Positions 40,807 through 50,072 of a stretch of 60,738 bases of DNA are shown here, piece by piece (position 1 is the stretch's first letter; each line of letters begins with the position of its first letter). The translations under genes were made by a program, and so were the position numbers. The stretch comes from Desulfosarcinaceae bacterium (GTDB lineage Bacteria; Desulfobacterota; Desulfobacteria; Desulfobacterales; Desulfosarcinaceae). The stretch is from positions 1-60,738 of the forward strand of contig JASJCL010000027.1 in NCBI GenBank assembly GCA_030066015.1, read 5' to 3'. The notes below the pieces were generated by a model. The model had not been told where the DNA came from, made no database searches, and saw only the letters and a program-made list of their open reading frames with translations.

Positions 40807-43368
40807 TTAGGGGCGTACGGCCCTGACGGCCCCGCAGGCGGAGGCTTCGCGAGACTCGCGGTTGAAGATGCGCTCGTGGGCCCCGGTGACCACGTAGGCC
40901 CCCTGGTTGTAACCCTTAATGAAGCTTTCTGAGCTCCAATACCACTGAGTCGAGCTCAGCGGGAAGAAGGGTTCGCTCTTGTATATCCCGGCCAGTTCGC
41001 CGGGCGCGGGCAGGCGCCAATCTCCGTAGCCGCCTGTGTTGAGGTTGCTGACATACGCAGCGGCACCAGCGTAATCGATGCAATAGCCCAGCATTTGCGT
41101 GGAATCGAGCAGGGTCCACACCTTTCCCGTACTTTTGTCCAGGACGGTTCCGTTGCCATTGCTGCGGTAGCGCTGGGCAACGCGGGCAATGAGACCCTGG
41201 TAGTGGGTCTCCAGATTGGCGATGCGCTGGGACTCCCGCTGCAGGCGTTGTATCTCGGCGGCTTGCCGAGCCTGGGCGGCCCTTCTGCTCTCATCGGCCT
41301 GTCGTTTGACATCCGCCCGACGCTTTTGATCGCTGAGGTTTTCCAAAAGCGCACGGGCCTCGACGATGTAGGGCGATTTGCCATTGCGGTCAACGAAAGT
41401 ACGCACCTTTGCCACCCGGCGAGCGAGGCTGTTGCTGCGGTTCAGGGCATAGCGCTCAACCGTCTTCCAGGCCCGTTGCCGGTTGGCCCCTTTGTCCAGT
41501 GCGGCGATCTTGGTGGTGAGTGTCTCCTTGACCGTCGTGTCCGGATGGGTTTTGAGATAATCGCGGTACAATTTCTGAGCGGCCAGATAATCTTTGTCCA
41601 GTTCGGTGGCCTTTGTTTCCAGGTCGGCCAGATCGGCCTTGTCCCGCAAGCGTCGTTGAAGCTTTTCCACGTCGGGTACCCGCGGACTGCCACTGAACAC
41701 GGCCAGATAGCTGTTGCACAACTGCTGGCAGTGGGGCCAGGTCTGCTCCGCGTCGCAGGTCTCGGCTTGACGTAAGAGAAAAGCGTAGAACTCCTCGCCC
41801 ATTCCCGTAATCAAGTCCTCGACCGCCTGGCGGTGGATCCCTTCGGGAAACCGCGACAAATACGCCTGATAGGCCTCCAGCCGTTTACCGAAGTCGAGCT
41901 GCTCGGCATTCTTTAGCCGCTCGTAATAGGTATTGTCCAAGAGGATCTTGATCCCCCCGATCGCTTTGTTGACCTCCCCCTTGAACCGGCTGTCTGGATA
42001 TTGGGTCAGGAAGCGGCTGTAGATCTCGATCGCCCTGCCTTCGTAGGTATCGTCCAAGGGCAGATTGCTCACATCCAAGGTAGCACGCTCAAAATCACGC
42101 TCTTCAATGGCCTGGCGCACGGCATCGAGCTTGGCGGTGGCGTCGGCGAGAAAGGGGCTCTCGGGACGACTCTCCAGGTAGGCCAGCAGCCGTTTTTCGT
42201 TCTTCTCCAGATCGATCTCCTCCGTCACGGCCCTGATGAGGTCGCGATATTCATTGGCCTGCCGTTTTTTGGCCATAAAGGACTTTCCCCAGAAGAAACC
42301 GACGGTACCCAAAAGGAGAACGCAGACAAGGATACTGGCAACGAGGGTGACACTTAGCTTGCGCCCCTTCTCAACGGGCGTGGGATGGACGACCCGTTCA
42401 AAGGGATATTTACCGGCGGCGGGCCGCGCGGCGGCAGTGCCCGCCGGAAGACCCTCGGGCGAGATGGCATCGGAAGTGGCTGGTACTGGGCCACTGGGAG
42501 CGGCTACCGGGCGTGGTCCACCATCCTGGCGGGGTGTTGGGTCCGCAGTGCCGTCCCCCTGCTCATCCTTGATCTTGAGGCTCTCCATGAGCACATGCAT
42601 GAGGGGCTGTTGAATCTCATCGGCCACTTCGGGATCGGCATCGGCAATCTGTATGGCAACCTGTTCCCAGCTGATAATTCGATAGGCTGCCTCGCGGCCC
42701 TTGATCCCGCGGGTCTCAGCGGCAATGAGGTTCCCCTCACGGACATGGAGCACGCCGCTGCGCTGTCCCGAGAACACCTTCAAGGCAAAGGTGGCGCCCT
42801 CCATTTCGGACATCTGGAGAAAGGAGGGCAGACTGATACCCTGAAGCCGACCGCCAACACCATCGCCCGCCAACTCTAAGGCGGACAGGCTGAGCGCCTT
42901 GTTGAGGAGTTGTCGTAGGTTCTCCTCATCAGCGGCACCCAGGCCGGCTGCACTGTAACCGAGATGCACTTCGATATGGCCGGCCTTGCGGTGCCAGGGC
43001 CACAAGGCGCCGTAAAGCTCCCCGTGCTCCAAAGGCTTCAGAAAAAAAACCTGCTCTTTTTTCACCCCGTCAAGATGCTTGACAGATGGACGCCGCCGCA
43101 TCTTCAGCGAGAGCGATCTCCCCGATGACTTGGCCGGCAAGCCAAAGAAACCCTTGAAGATATTTTCAAGAGTGGCCAGATCGCGGCCGATGGAGGTCGC
43201 CTGGTAGAGGCTGCGCGGATCTTCATAGAAGCGCTTCTCTAAATTCGGCAGGGCATCCAACTGCCGCGCAAGATCCAAAAACCCGGTGAGGATGGGCTTG
43301 TTGTTGCGCAACTCCCGAATGCAGGTGGAATTGGCGGTGAGGATTTCGTCAATAAAGGGGTAGCTCAT
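40807..43368 (-). CDS. DUF4388 (PATAN)-membrane-repeat-DUF1566 protein, function unknown
   Basis: 853 residues with an unusual layout. Residues 1-170 are unassigned. About 178-260 resemble DUF4388/PATAN (ISLPSFLQMSEMEGATFALK, SGVLHVREGNLIAAETRG), a domain tied to signalling systems. A Pro/Ala-rich linker and one membrane helix near 345 (VTLVASILVCVLLLGTVGFF) follow. Beyond it lie about 300 residues of TPR-like helical repeats (AIEIYSRFLTQYPDSRFKGE), a charged coiled coil at about 670-715, and a C-terminal DUF1566 (Lcl-like) domain (GYGDWRLPAPGELAGIY, WYWSSESF). The cytosolic signalling part and external ligand-binding-like part suggest a transmembrane sensor or envelope organiser; this is inference. 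MSYPFIDEILT at 43368 is the likeliest start, with a weak ribosome site. Confidence 0.82.
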   Translation of the reverse strand: MSYPFIDEILTANSTCIRELRNNKPILTGFLDLARQLDALPNLEKRFYEDPRSLYQATSIGRDLATLENIFKGFFGLPAKSSGRSLSLKMRRRPSVKHLDGVKKEQVFFLKPLEHGELYGALWPWHRKAGHIEVHLGYSAAGLGAADEENLRQLLNKALSLSALELAGDGVGGRLQGISLPSFLQMSEMEGATFALKVFSGQRSGVLHVREGNLIAAETRGIKGREAAYRIISWEQVAIQIADADPEVADEIQQPLMHVLMESLKIKDEQGDGTADPTPRQDGGPRPVAAPSGPVPATSDAISPEGLPAGTAAARPAAGKYPFERVVHPTPVEKGRKLSVTLVASILVCVLLLGTVGFFWGKSFMAKKRQANEYRDLIRAVTEEIDLEKNEKRLLAYLESRPESPFLADATAKLDAVRQAIEERDFERATLDVSNLPLDDTYEGRAIEIYSRFLTQYPDSRFKGEVNKAIGGIKILLDNTYYERLKNAEQLDFGKRLEAYQAYLSRFPEGIHRQAVEDLITGMGEEFYAFLLRQAETCDAEQTWPHCQQLCNSYLAVFSGSPRVPDVEKLQRRLRDKADLADLETKATELDKDYLAAQKLYRDYLKTHPDTTVKETLTTKIAALDKGANRQRAWKTVERYALNRSNSLARRVAKVRTFVDRNGKSPYIVEARALLENLSDQKRRADVKRQADESRRAAQARQAAEIQRLQRESQRIANLETHYQGLIARVAQRYRSNGNGTVLDKSTGKVWTLLDSTQMLGYCIDYAGAAAYVSNLNTGGYGDWRLPAPGELAGIYKSEPFFPLSSTQWYWSSESFIKGYNQGAYVVTGAHERIFNRESREASACGAVRAVRP

Positions 43369-44281
43369 TTGCCTGCGTCCTCGAGGGCCATACAGATGGT
43401 CGCCGATATGAGGCCTGAAAAGAGTGCCCTCCCCCATCGGCAAATACACCGGTCAGCAATGGCGCAACTTCCCGGCGGTGAGGGTTGGTGAGCGCCCGTA
43501 CAGGCTCGTCGGCCGATCGATGAGATATACCGTTGGGGCCAGATCGCGGCGACCCCGGAAAGGGATCGCAAGCGGAATCGGAAAGAGCGATTCTTGACAA
43601 TAAGGTATTGATATGCTTTCTCGAATTGAGAATGACCATAGAGAAGATTCCGCATCATGTCAAAGTCGATATTTCACTGTAAGCAACTGCAGGGAGGCGT
43701 CCTCAAGAATCGATACGCCCCACTGTGATGGTTACAAATTTGACCCCGTAAATTACGTTTTTTGCGCGTACCTTAATCTATTTAGAGCGGCGCCCCGCCT
43801 GCGTCCTGCAGTATGGTCGATCCATCGCAACTGAGGAGGGCCGGCGCCCGCTCGGATGCCTGGCCCTGCGGAGAGGGGCTGCTCTCTTATTTCGGCATTT
43901 ATTTTAAGAACATGAAAACGTCGCCCACGAGCTCCCCATATCGGCGCCTGGTTTTTTCCGGATTGCCGATCAAGATGACACTTTAGTATCTGAATTCTAT
44001 ATATAATCTTTAAGAATAGACCAATTCCCCTGTGGCGAATGTCAGTGGGGGCGTCCGGGAGATCCCATGGTCCAGTGACCCCTGAAAACCGCCAAGATGT
44101 ACCGACGCCAGCGGTTTGGCATGAAACCTGCTCAACATTTGTGATGCCCGGGAGCCCGCAGGCGCCCTGACACACCGATGACCACAGTGAGATGCGGATT
44201 TCCGCGCCATTTGCCGATGACCATGCGGCAGTTCCCACTCTGACCATCGCTTTAGATTGAACCGGAGCATCGCGAAACCCA
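43369..44281. other. 913-base intergenic region with no supported gene
   Basis: It lies between the divergent DUF4388 and surface-protein genes. There is a TTCTC-GAATT-GAGAA palindrome at 43618-43632, a TTGACA at 43594-43599 with a poor partner, and a TATAAT at 44002-44007 without a clear -35. Parts near 43600-43760 and 43970-44040 are AT-rich compared with the genes around. Confidence 0.5.
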
Positions 44282-47200
44282 ATGCGTGTATGTTCTCACC
44301 TTGGCCGGCTGGCGGTATCAACGCGCACCTTCCACAGCTACCTCCTCTCGTCGCTTCTCAGCATGGCTATCATGGCCCTGGGAACAGGGCAGGCTGCAGA
44401 GGTGACCCTTGCCTGGGACCCCAATGCCGAAACAGACCTGGCCGGGTACTATCTCTATTACCGCTCATGTCCCAGCAGTGAGCCGTGTGACGTTATCGGG
44501 ACGCTGTCGGGCTTGCCCCGCAAGCAGCTCCGCCTGAACCAGGAGATCGAAGCACCCGCGACACCCCGCTACACCCTCACAGATCTGACGAACGACCGCA
44601 ACTACATCTTCGTCGTGACGGCCTACAATCAATCGGGTAGCGAATCTGGCCCCTCCAATTCCGCAAGGTTCAGCGCACCACCGGCAACCCTGCCACCGCC
44701 CCCGCCGCCACCGCCAGTGGCGCCCCTCACCATAGCGGCCAGCGCCGCGAGCGGCGGTCAGATTACGCCCCGGGGGGATGTCCTGGTCGATGCTGGTACC
44801 CATCGAACGTTCACCATCAGCGCGGACAGGGGTCAGCGAATCATCGACGTAGCTGTGGACGGCACATCGCTGGGTCCCATCAGCACCTACACCTTCCACA
44901 ACGTCACCGCCGATCATACCATTCGCGCGACCTTCGGGCCGGACAGTTACACCATCAGCGCCACCTCCGGCGCCCAGGGCAGCATTTCGCCGAGCGGGGA
45001 GGTTCGGGTCGCTGCCGGCAGCAATCGCATTTTTACAATGACACCCGTCGACGGCCATCGTATCGCCGGTGTTCGGGTGGACAGCAGCCCCCAGGGTTCC
45101 CTCAGCACCTATACCTTCCACAATGTCGCCAGCGATCACCAAATCCACGTAGATTTCGTGTTGGACACCCTGACCATCACTGCCGGCAGTGGTGCCCACG
45201 GTACCATTTCGCCTTCCGGTACGGTGGCGGTTCCCCGAGGGGATAACGCGGTGTTCACCATATCGCCCAACAAAGGGTATCGCATCATCAGTGTGATGGT
45301 GGACGGGACCGACAGAGGTGCTCTGACCCAGGTTCGATTTACCGACGTGCAGACACCCCACGCCATCTATGCCAGTTTTGCTGCGGTCAACTTGGCCCCA
45401 ACCGCCGATGCAGGTCCGGATCAATCCACCTCCGCTGGCAGCCGGGTCACGTTGGATGGTAGCCGCTCCAGTGATCCAGACGACGGAGTCTCCGCCTATC
45501 GATGGGTCCAAACCAGCGGTGAGCGGGTGCTCTTGAACGATGATCGCACTGCCCATCCCAGTTTCGAGGCGCCCGATGTGGGGGTTCAGGCGGCAGATTT
45601 GATATTCCGTCTCACGGTGACAGATGGCCACGATTTAAGCGCCAAGGACAGCGTGCGTGTCCGCGTCAGTGGCACCAATGCTCCCCCGCGCCTGGCAGCG
45701 GTGGCAAAACAAACCGCAACACTCGCTGAAGCCTTGCGCCTGCGCGTCAGCTTCAGCGACCCCAACCCCCAGGACACCCACAGTGCCACCATCAATTGGG
45801 GGGACGGCACGCCGACCGTCACCGGCCAACTCGACGGCACGCATATCCACGGCAGCCATCTGTTCATCAGCCCAGGTGCATATACGTCCACAGTGTGCGT
45901 GAGCGATCAGGAAAACGCGACCCATTGTGCGCCAATCGCCATCGACATCGGCGGTGACGCGACCCCAGTCCCCATCGTGGCGGCCGACTTCGAAACCGGT
46001 CCCAATGGGTTTCACTACCTGGACGACGGGTTCAGAGGTACCGCGGCACCCGCATATGCCCATGGCAGCCACACGCCCACTCACGGCATCACCGGGGGGG
46101 GATTGAAGGTGACCCTGGGCGGCATCGACAATGACACTATTAACGGCATGTCAGGTGCGTGGGAAACAAACTTTCTCCTCGACCGCGCCACCACGGTCAC
46201 CCTTTCACTGCGCTACAATCTGACCCAATGGCCCGCATACGATGCCGACGAGCATAGCCAAGTTTTGGTCCGGATCGATGATGCCCTCGTCGCCCCCGAC
46301 AATGGTGAGGTGGTGGCCGAGGTGGTCGGGGATGGAAAGGGCGGCATTCCCATCACCACCGGCTGGCAGACCCTCAACCTCAGCCTGGGCCAGCTGACGG
46401 CTGGCACACATACGCTCAGGTTCGGGGCCTACAACAATAAAAAGACGAGACGCAATGAAATCACCGAAGCGATCTTCGACGATGTCGTTGTAATGGCCCT
46501 CCTGGCCGACGGCGGCCGGCCGGCGGGCGGCTACGGCGTGGAGCATCGCATCCCGGCGGGCCGGCTCCAGTATCAGACCGCCGGCAACGGCCGTCTATCC
46601 ATCGGCTTTAAAGTCAAGGATCCAGGGAGCCAGATCTGCAGCCTGCACAGCTTCGAATACAGCGTCGATGCCGGCGGCACGTGGAAGCGCCCAGTGGCCG
46701 GCGATGCCACGGCGGCGCTCAACACCGGATGGCGGGACAACAACGGTCAAGGATATGCATCCGCCCCGACCTTCTACGCCGCCGGAGAACACCGGCTGTT
46801 GCTCAATACCAAACATCCCGACCTGGCAGACCTGGTGGGCCTGGAAGCGGAAACGATCCGCGTGCGCTTTAACGTCAGCGACGGGAGTCTCGACAGCGCC
46901 TACCCCATGACCAGCGACACCTTCTCCGTCAGCAATCACGGCCCGGCTATCGCCCTGCGGTTCGATGCGCCCGATTCTTTCCATGTGGACATGGGCCCCC
47001 TGGTCATTGAGGCCAAGTTGAGCGAAGCATCGGTAACCATTCCCACCATCACCCTCATTCCGCCCTCCCCTTTGGGCATCGTCGGTCCCGTCGAAATGTC
47101 GGGTGAAGGGACCCACTGGGACTACATTTTTAACGTTCCCGGCCACAACGGGGTAACCGTCAACGACGGCATCTATCAAGTCGTGGTCGACGACGTGAGT

Positions 47201-48418
47201 GACTTGGAAGGCAACCCTTCTCGGGCAACAGCCCACTTTGTCACCGATACCCGCGACACGGACGGCGACGGCCTGCGCGACAACGCCGATGGCGACGACG
47301 ACAACGACGGCCTACCCGATGACTGGGAACTGCGCTATGGCCTCAATCCCCGGAGTGACGATGGCGATGACGGTCGGGACGGCGATCTCGACCGGGATGG
47401 GTTAAGCAACTGGACCGAATTTCAAGAGGGCAGCAATCCGGCCGACCACCTCACCGCTGATCATCAGCGTCCGCGAATCCTGGCCGTGATACCGGTGCAG
47501 GGCGCCGGCATCGACGATGATCGTCGGGTGCCCGTGGCCAGTTCATTCTGCATGCTTCTGCAGGTGCCCAAGGGGTTGGACGGCACCGACACGAGCAGTG
47601 TCCAGATCAGTGTCACCGATGGGCAATCCCCCTACGTGCGCGACCTATCGGATACCGGTGTTATCCGCCTGCTCAAACTGCTGGATGAACCCGACAACCA
47701 ACTGACACGCTTCTGGCTGATCTACGACCGCAGCCGCGACAGGGTAGGCCTCTTTCCATTCGATGCCGAAATCGCCGTTGGCGTTCTGCTCAAGGATCGC
47801 CAAGATCAGGCCTTTGCCGACGCCATCTACCGGTTCTTCACGGAAACCGAGGCCCAGCATCTGGCGGCACAGGATGAAGCGCCGGAGACCATCGCCCTCT
47901 CCGGCAACGATCCCGACCTCTCCATAGAAGAGGGCTACGACGCTGGGCTGGCCATTACGGAAGGGTCCTTGAGCGGCGGTAAGGTGATTTTCAGCAGTAC
48001 CAGCGCCGTGACCCCCACAGTGGGGCCGGCCAACGCGGTACCTGATCTGCCCAACGGCGACACGATCCCGCTGGGCGCGCCCCTGAATTTGCAGCCACCG
48101 ACCGTGTCGGAAACGCCCGTCAAGCTGCTTCTGCCGGCCCGCGGCGCCACCGCCCAGGGCGATCTCGCCATACAGATCTTCACCGGCGAACATTGGGTCA
48201 CGGCCTACCACCCCGATGGCTCGGTGACCCCAGAAGCCAAGGGCTGGGTGGCGCCGGTGGAGACGACGGTGCGCACCGCGCCGAATCAGGTCCCCCTGAT
48301 GGAGGTACGGGCCTTTCAAAATACAGCCGTCCAGGTGGTGGAGCAGCAGGAGAATCGGCAAGGGGATCAGACCGTTGCCATCTCCTGCTTCGTGGATAGC
48401 TTGCTCGCCGAACCATGA
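44282..48418 (+). CDS. Large secreted multidomain repeat protein (FN3, InlB-like repeats, PKD, TSP3)
   Basis: 1378 residues. A signal peptide ends near residue 39 (GTGQAA). Then come a fibronectin III domain (about 40-130), a proline tract, and three tandem ~75-residue repeats (about 148-370; GGQITPRGDV, QGSISPSGEV, HGTISPSGTV) of the divergent InlB B-repeat type. Two PKD-like domains (about 375-560; APTADAGPDQSTSAGSRVTL, SATINWGDGTPTV) follow. A beta-rich region (565-745), more beta domains, a calcium-binding type 3 repeat stretch near 991 (DTDGDGLRDNADGDDDNDG) and a final ~350-residue part come last. No membrane anchor, LPXTG or PEP-CTERM tail is visible. It is probably exported and involved in adhesion or matrix; no enzyme domain is recognised. 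The ribosome site is weak (GGAGC 14 bases upstream). Confidence 0.85.
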   Translation: MRVCSHLGRLAVSTRTFHSYLLSSLLSMAIMALGTGQAAEVTLAWDPNAETDLAGYYLYYRSCPSSEPCDVIGTLSGLPRKQLRLNQEIEAPATPRYTLTDLTNDRNYIFVVTAYNQSGSESGPSNSARFSAPPATLPPPPPPPPVAPLTIAASAASGGQITPRGDVLVDAGTHRTFTISADRGQRIIDVAVDGTSLGPISTYTFHNVTADHTIRATFGPDSYTISATSGAQGSISPSGEVRVAAGSNRIFTMTPVDGHRIAGVRVDSSPQGSLSTYTFHNVASDHQIHVDFVLDTLTITAGSGAHGTISPSGTVAVPRGDNAVFTISPNKGYRIISVMVDGTDRGALTQVRFTDVQTPHAIYASFAAVNLAPTADAGPDQSTSAGSRVTLDGSRSSDPDDGVSAYRWVQTSGERVLLNDDRTAHPSFEAPDVGVQAADLIFRLTVTDGHDLSAKDSVRVRVSGTNAPPRLAAVAKQTATLAEALRLRVSFSDPNPQDTHSATINWGDGTPTVTGQLDGTHIHGSHLFISPGAYTSTVCVSDQENATHCAPIAIDIGGDATPVPIVAADFETGPNGFHYLDDGFRGTAAPAYAHGSHTPTHGITGGGLKVTLGGIDNDTINGMSGAWETNFLLDRATTVTLSLRYNLTQWPAYDADEHSQVLVRIDDALVAPDNGEVVAEVVGDGKGGIPITTGWQTLNLSLGQLTAGTHTLRFGAYNNKKTRRNEITEAIFDDVVVMALLADGGRPAGGYGVEHRIPAGRLQYQTAGNGRLSIGFKVKDPGSQICSLHSFEYSVDAGGTWKRPVAGDATAALNTGWRDNNGQGYASAPTFYAAGEHRLLLNTKHPDLADLVGLEAETIRVRFNVSDGSLDSAYPMTSDTFSVSNHGPAIALRFDAPDSFHVDMGPLVIEAKLSEASVTIPTITLIPPSPLGIVGPVEMSGEGTHWDYIFNVPGHNGVTVNDGIYQVVVDDVSDLEGNPSRATAHFVTDTRDTDGDGLRDNADGDDDNDGLPDDWELRYGLNPRSDDGDDGRDGDLDRDGLSNWTEFQEGSNPADHLTADHQRPRILAVIPVQGAGIDDDRRVPVASSFCMLLQVPKGLDGTDTSSVQISVTDGQSPYVRDLSDTGVIRLLKLLDEPDNQLTRFWLIYDRSRDRVGLFPFDAEIAVGVLLKDRQDQAFADAIYRFFTETEAQHLAAQDEAPETIALSGNDPDLSIEEGYDAGLAITEGSLSGGKVIFSSTSAVTPTVGPANAVPDLPNGDTIPLGAPLNLQPPTVSETPVKLLLPARGATAQGDLAIQIFTGEHWVTAYHPDGSVTPEAKGWVAPVETTVRTAPNQVPLMEVRAFQNTAVQVVEQQENRQGDQTVAISCFVDSLLAEP

Positions 48419-48643
48419 GCGGAAACCGGACCGAATTGGCGGAAATGGCCCCAAATAAGGCCCCAAAATGCGTTCCAGCAGTGGGAATATTCACATAATG
48501 AAGGCCTTTATTTCGATAACTGATTTGAAATACTAAATTTTCCAAACAGCCCCCCCAGTATTCCAAATTCAAAGGGGGTTGAATTCCGGACCAGCTATTG
48601 ATTACATTGGAAAAAACTGCATCGCACCCTGACACGCGAACGG

Positions 48644-49198
48644 ATGACTGCATTCCACAGCAGCCAGGACACCATCATGATTGCTGACGCACTGAACTTC
48701 GGCAGACGAAAAGCCCCTCGCTATAGAGTCGGTGGTAAATTATTCGCTGTTATCACCCCTCGCAAAGATATCCTGGGCTCCATCCATGACATCAGCCAGG
48801 AAGGGGTATGCTTTTCCTATATCGCCGAAGGCCATCGCCCGGGAGAGCGTTTCGAGATCGACCTCTTTCTCAGCGGCAATGGTTTCGTTTCACAGGGGCT
48901 TACCTGTGAGACGGTGACCGAACTGGTAGAGTTCAATTCCATGCCTTACTCTTCCATCCCCATGCGCCGTGTCCGCGCTAAATTCAGTGATATGGACGAC
49001 CGACAGCGGGAAGAACTCCAAATGTACTTGGAGGAAAGCACCGAGGGCTTGACACCCGACCGCCGCTGCGGCGAAGACCGCCGCCTGAAGAGCGAACGTC
49101 GTTCAAACGTGCGCATCCTGTGGCCGACACTGGATCGGCGCAAGCGTCGTGAGCGCCGTGCACGACCAGACCGCCGCCACCTGCACCTCGTACACTGA
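48644..49198 (+). CDS. PilZ domain protein with Arg-rich tail
   Basis: 184 residues. The PilZ core (about 20-115) has both c-di-GMP-binding motifs: RRKAPRYRV (RxxxR) and DISQEGVCF (D/NxSxxG). The tail from about 138 repeats Arg-Arg units (DRRCGEDRRLKSERRSN, DRRKRRERRARPDRRH), a highly basic segment that might bind nucleic acid, lipid or an acidic partner. ATG 48677 with AGGA upstream is as likely a start as 48644. It follows the surface protein by 225 bases, which suggests, but does not prove, c-di-GMP control of that neighbourhood. Confidence 0.88.
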   Translation: MTAFHSSQDTIMIADALNFGRRKAPRYRVGGKLFAVITPRKDILGSIHDISQEGVCFSYIAEGHRPGERFEIDLFLSGNGFVSQGLTCETVTELVEFNSMPYSSIPMRRVRAKFSDMDDRQREELQMYLEESTEGLTPDRRCGEDRRLKSERRSNVRILWPTLDRRKRRERRARPDRRHLHLVH

Positions 49199-49321
49199 CC
49201 CCAACCGCAGGCACCGCGTCAACCAGCGGTGTCAAGACCACTTTCCGGGATGGCCGCTCCCCACGCAATCGTCACCGAGGGTGCCGGTGATTCGGCCAGC
49301 ATAGATTTGTCCGCGAGGCGC

Positions 49322-49657
49322 TCACTCGCATCGCCGCCAACCACCGATCTGTGTCAATATCCCCTCTTCAAAGGTCAGGGGATAGCAGTAGGTACCGCCT
49401 CTTTCCCGGACCCGGATGTACCAGCGTTTCACGACCCGCTCCTCGGCGACGACCTTAGCGCCGTTGGATTCGGTGTCCGTTCGCGTGCCGACATGCTCCT
49501 CACTGATGATCGAACCGCAAACGGCCAGCTTCATCCGAACATCGAAGCTCGTCTCTCCTGGCACGATCAGGTCGTTTCCACATCGGATGCCGGCGTTTGC
49601 CTGGGAGCCCCCCAGAATCGCCATCCCCACTGCCAAAATCACTAACGCGCGTCTCAA
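49322..49657 (-). CDS. DUF2845 family secreted protein
   Basis: 111 residues with a signal peptide (cleavage after SQANA) and a DUF2845 core: GIRCGNDLIVPGETSFDVRM, two or more cysteines including CYPLTFEEG, and GGWRRCE at the end. The function of this family is unknown; it is periplasmic. The start is TTG at 49657 with a very strong AAGGAG seven bases upstream. It is convergent with the PilZ gene. Confidence 0.83.
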   Translation of the reverse strand: MRRALVILAVGMAILGGSQANAGIRCGNDLIVPGETSFDVRMKLAVCGSIISEEHVGTRTDTESNGAKVVAEERVVKRWYIRVRERGGTYCYPLTFEEGILTQIGGWRRCE

Positions 49658-49787
49658 TCGATATCTCCTTTCCTTACGTTACACGGCCCCATCAGCGGCG
49701 ATCCTGCCGACGCCTCCGTTTCGCTTGACGACCACCGACCAATTTGTTACCAATGTACCAAAACACCAATTTACCAGGAATTTGCTG

Positions 49788-50060
49788 ATGAAACCAGTTC
49801 CCATACAGCGGGTACAGACCGGGATGCGCATCGAAAAACGAATCTTGAAGGTTCTCAAAGCGCTGGCCGAGTACCTGGATATGACCCTGGGAGATCTGAT
49901 CGAAGGGATCGTGCTACACAATTTCGAAGGCAAACAGCCCTTTGATGGGCACCTGCTCAAAAAAATCGACGCAATCAAGGCCATCTATGATCTGGATCTC
50001 ACGGCCGCCCACAGTCACAAACTGACGGAAGCATCCGCACCAGAGCGCCCACAGCCATAG
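49788..50060 (+). CDS. Small conserved protein, ribbon-helix-helix-like
   Basis: 90 residues. RIEKRILKVLKALAEYLDMT resembles a ribbon-helix-helix DNA-binding core, followed by LGDLIEGIVLHNFEGKQPFD and a helix-rich end (DAIKAIYDLDLTAAHSH). From general knowledge such proteins are widespread conserved hypotheticals. ATG 49788 has AGGA upstream, and 12 bases separate its stop from the MFS gene, so the two are probably co-transcribed. It could be a repressor of the transporter, but that is a guess. Confidence 0.7.
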   Translation: MKPVPIQRVQTGMRIEKRILKVLKALAEYLDMTLGDLIEGIVLHNFEGKQPFDGHLLKKIDAIKAIYDLDLTAAHSHKLTEASAPERPQP

Positions 50061-50072
50061 GCCGCCCCTCCG

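Noticed and set aside
43618-43632. TTCTC-GAATT-GAGAA palindrome as a possible LexA-like or other operator
   Set aside because: It is a single copy about 250 bases from the nearest start, with no matching consensus that I can name and no convincing promoter beside it.
43753-44247. A 164-codon minus-strand frame before the surface-protein gene
   Set aside because: No ribosome site, mixed composition and codon use unlike the neighbours; it looks like chance in intergenic DNA.
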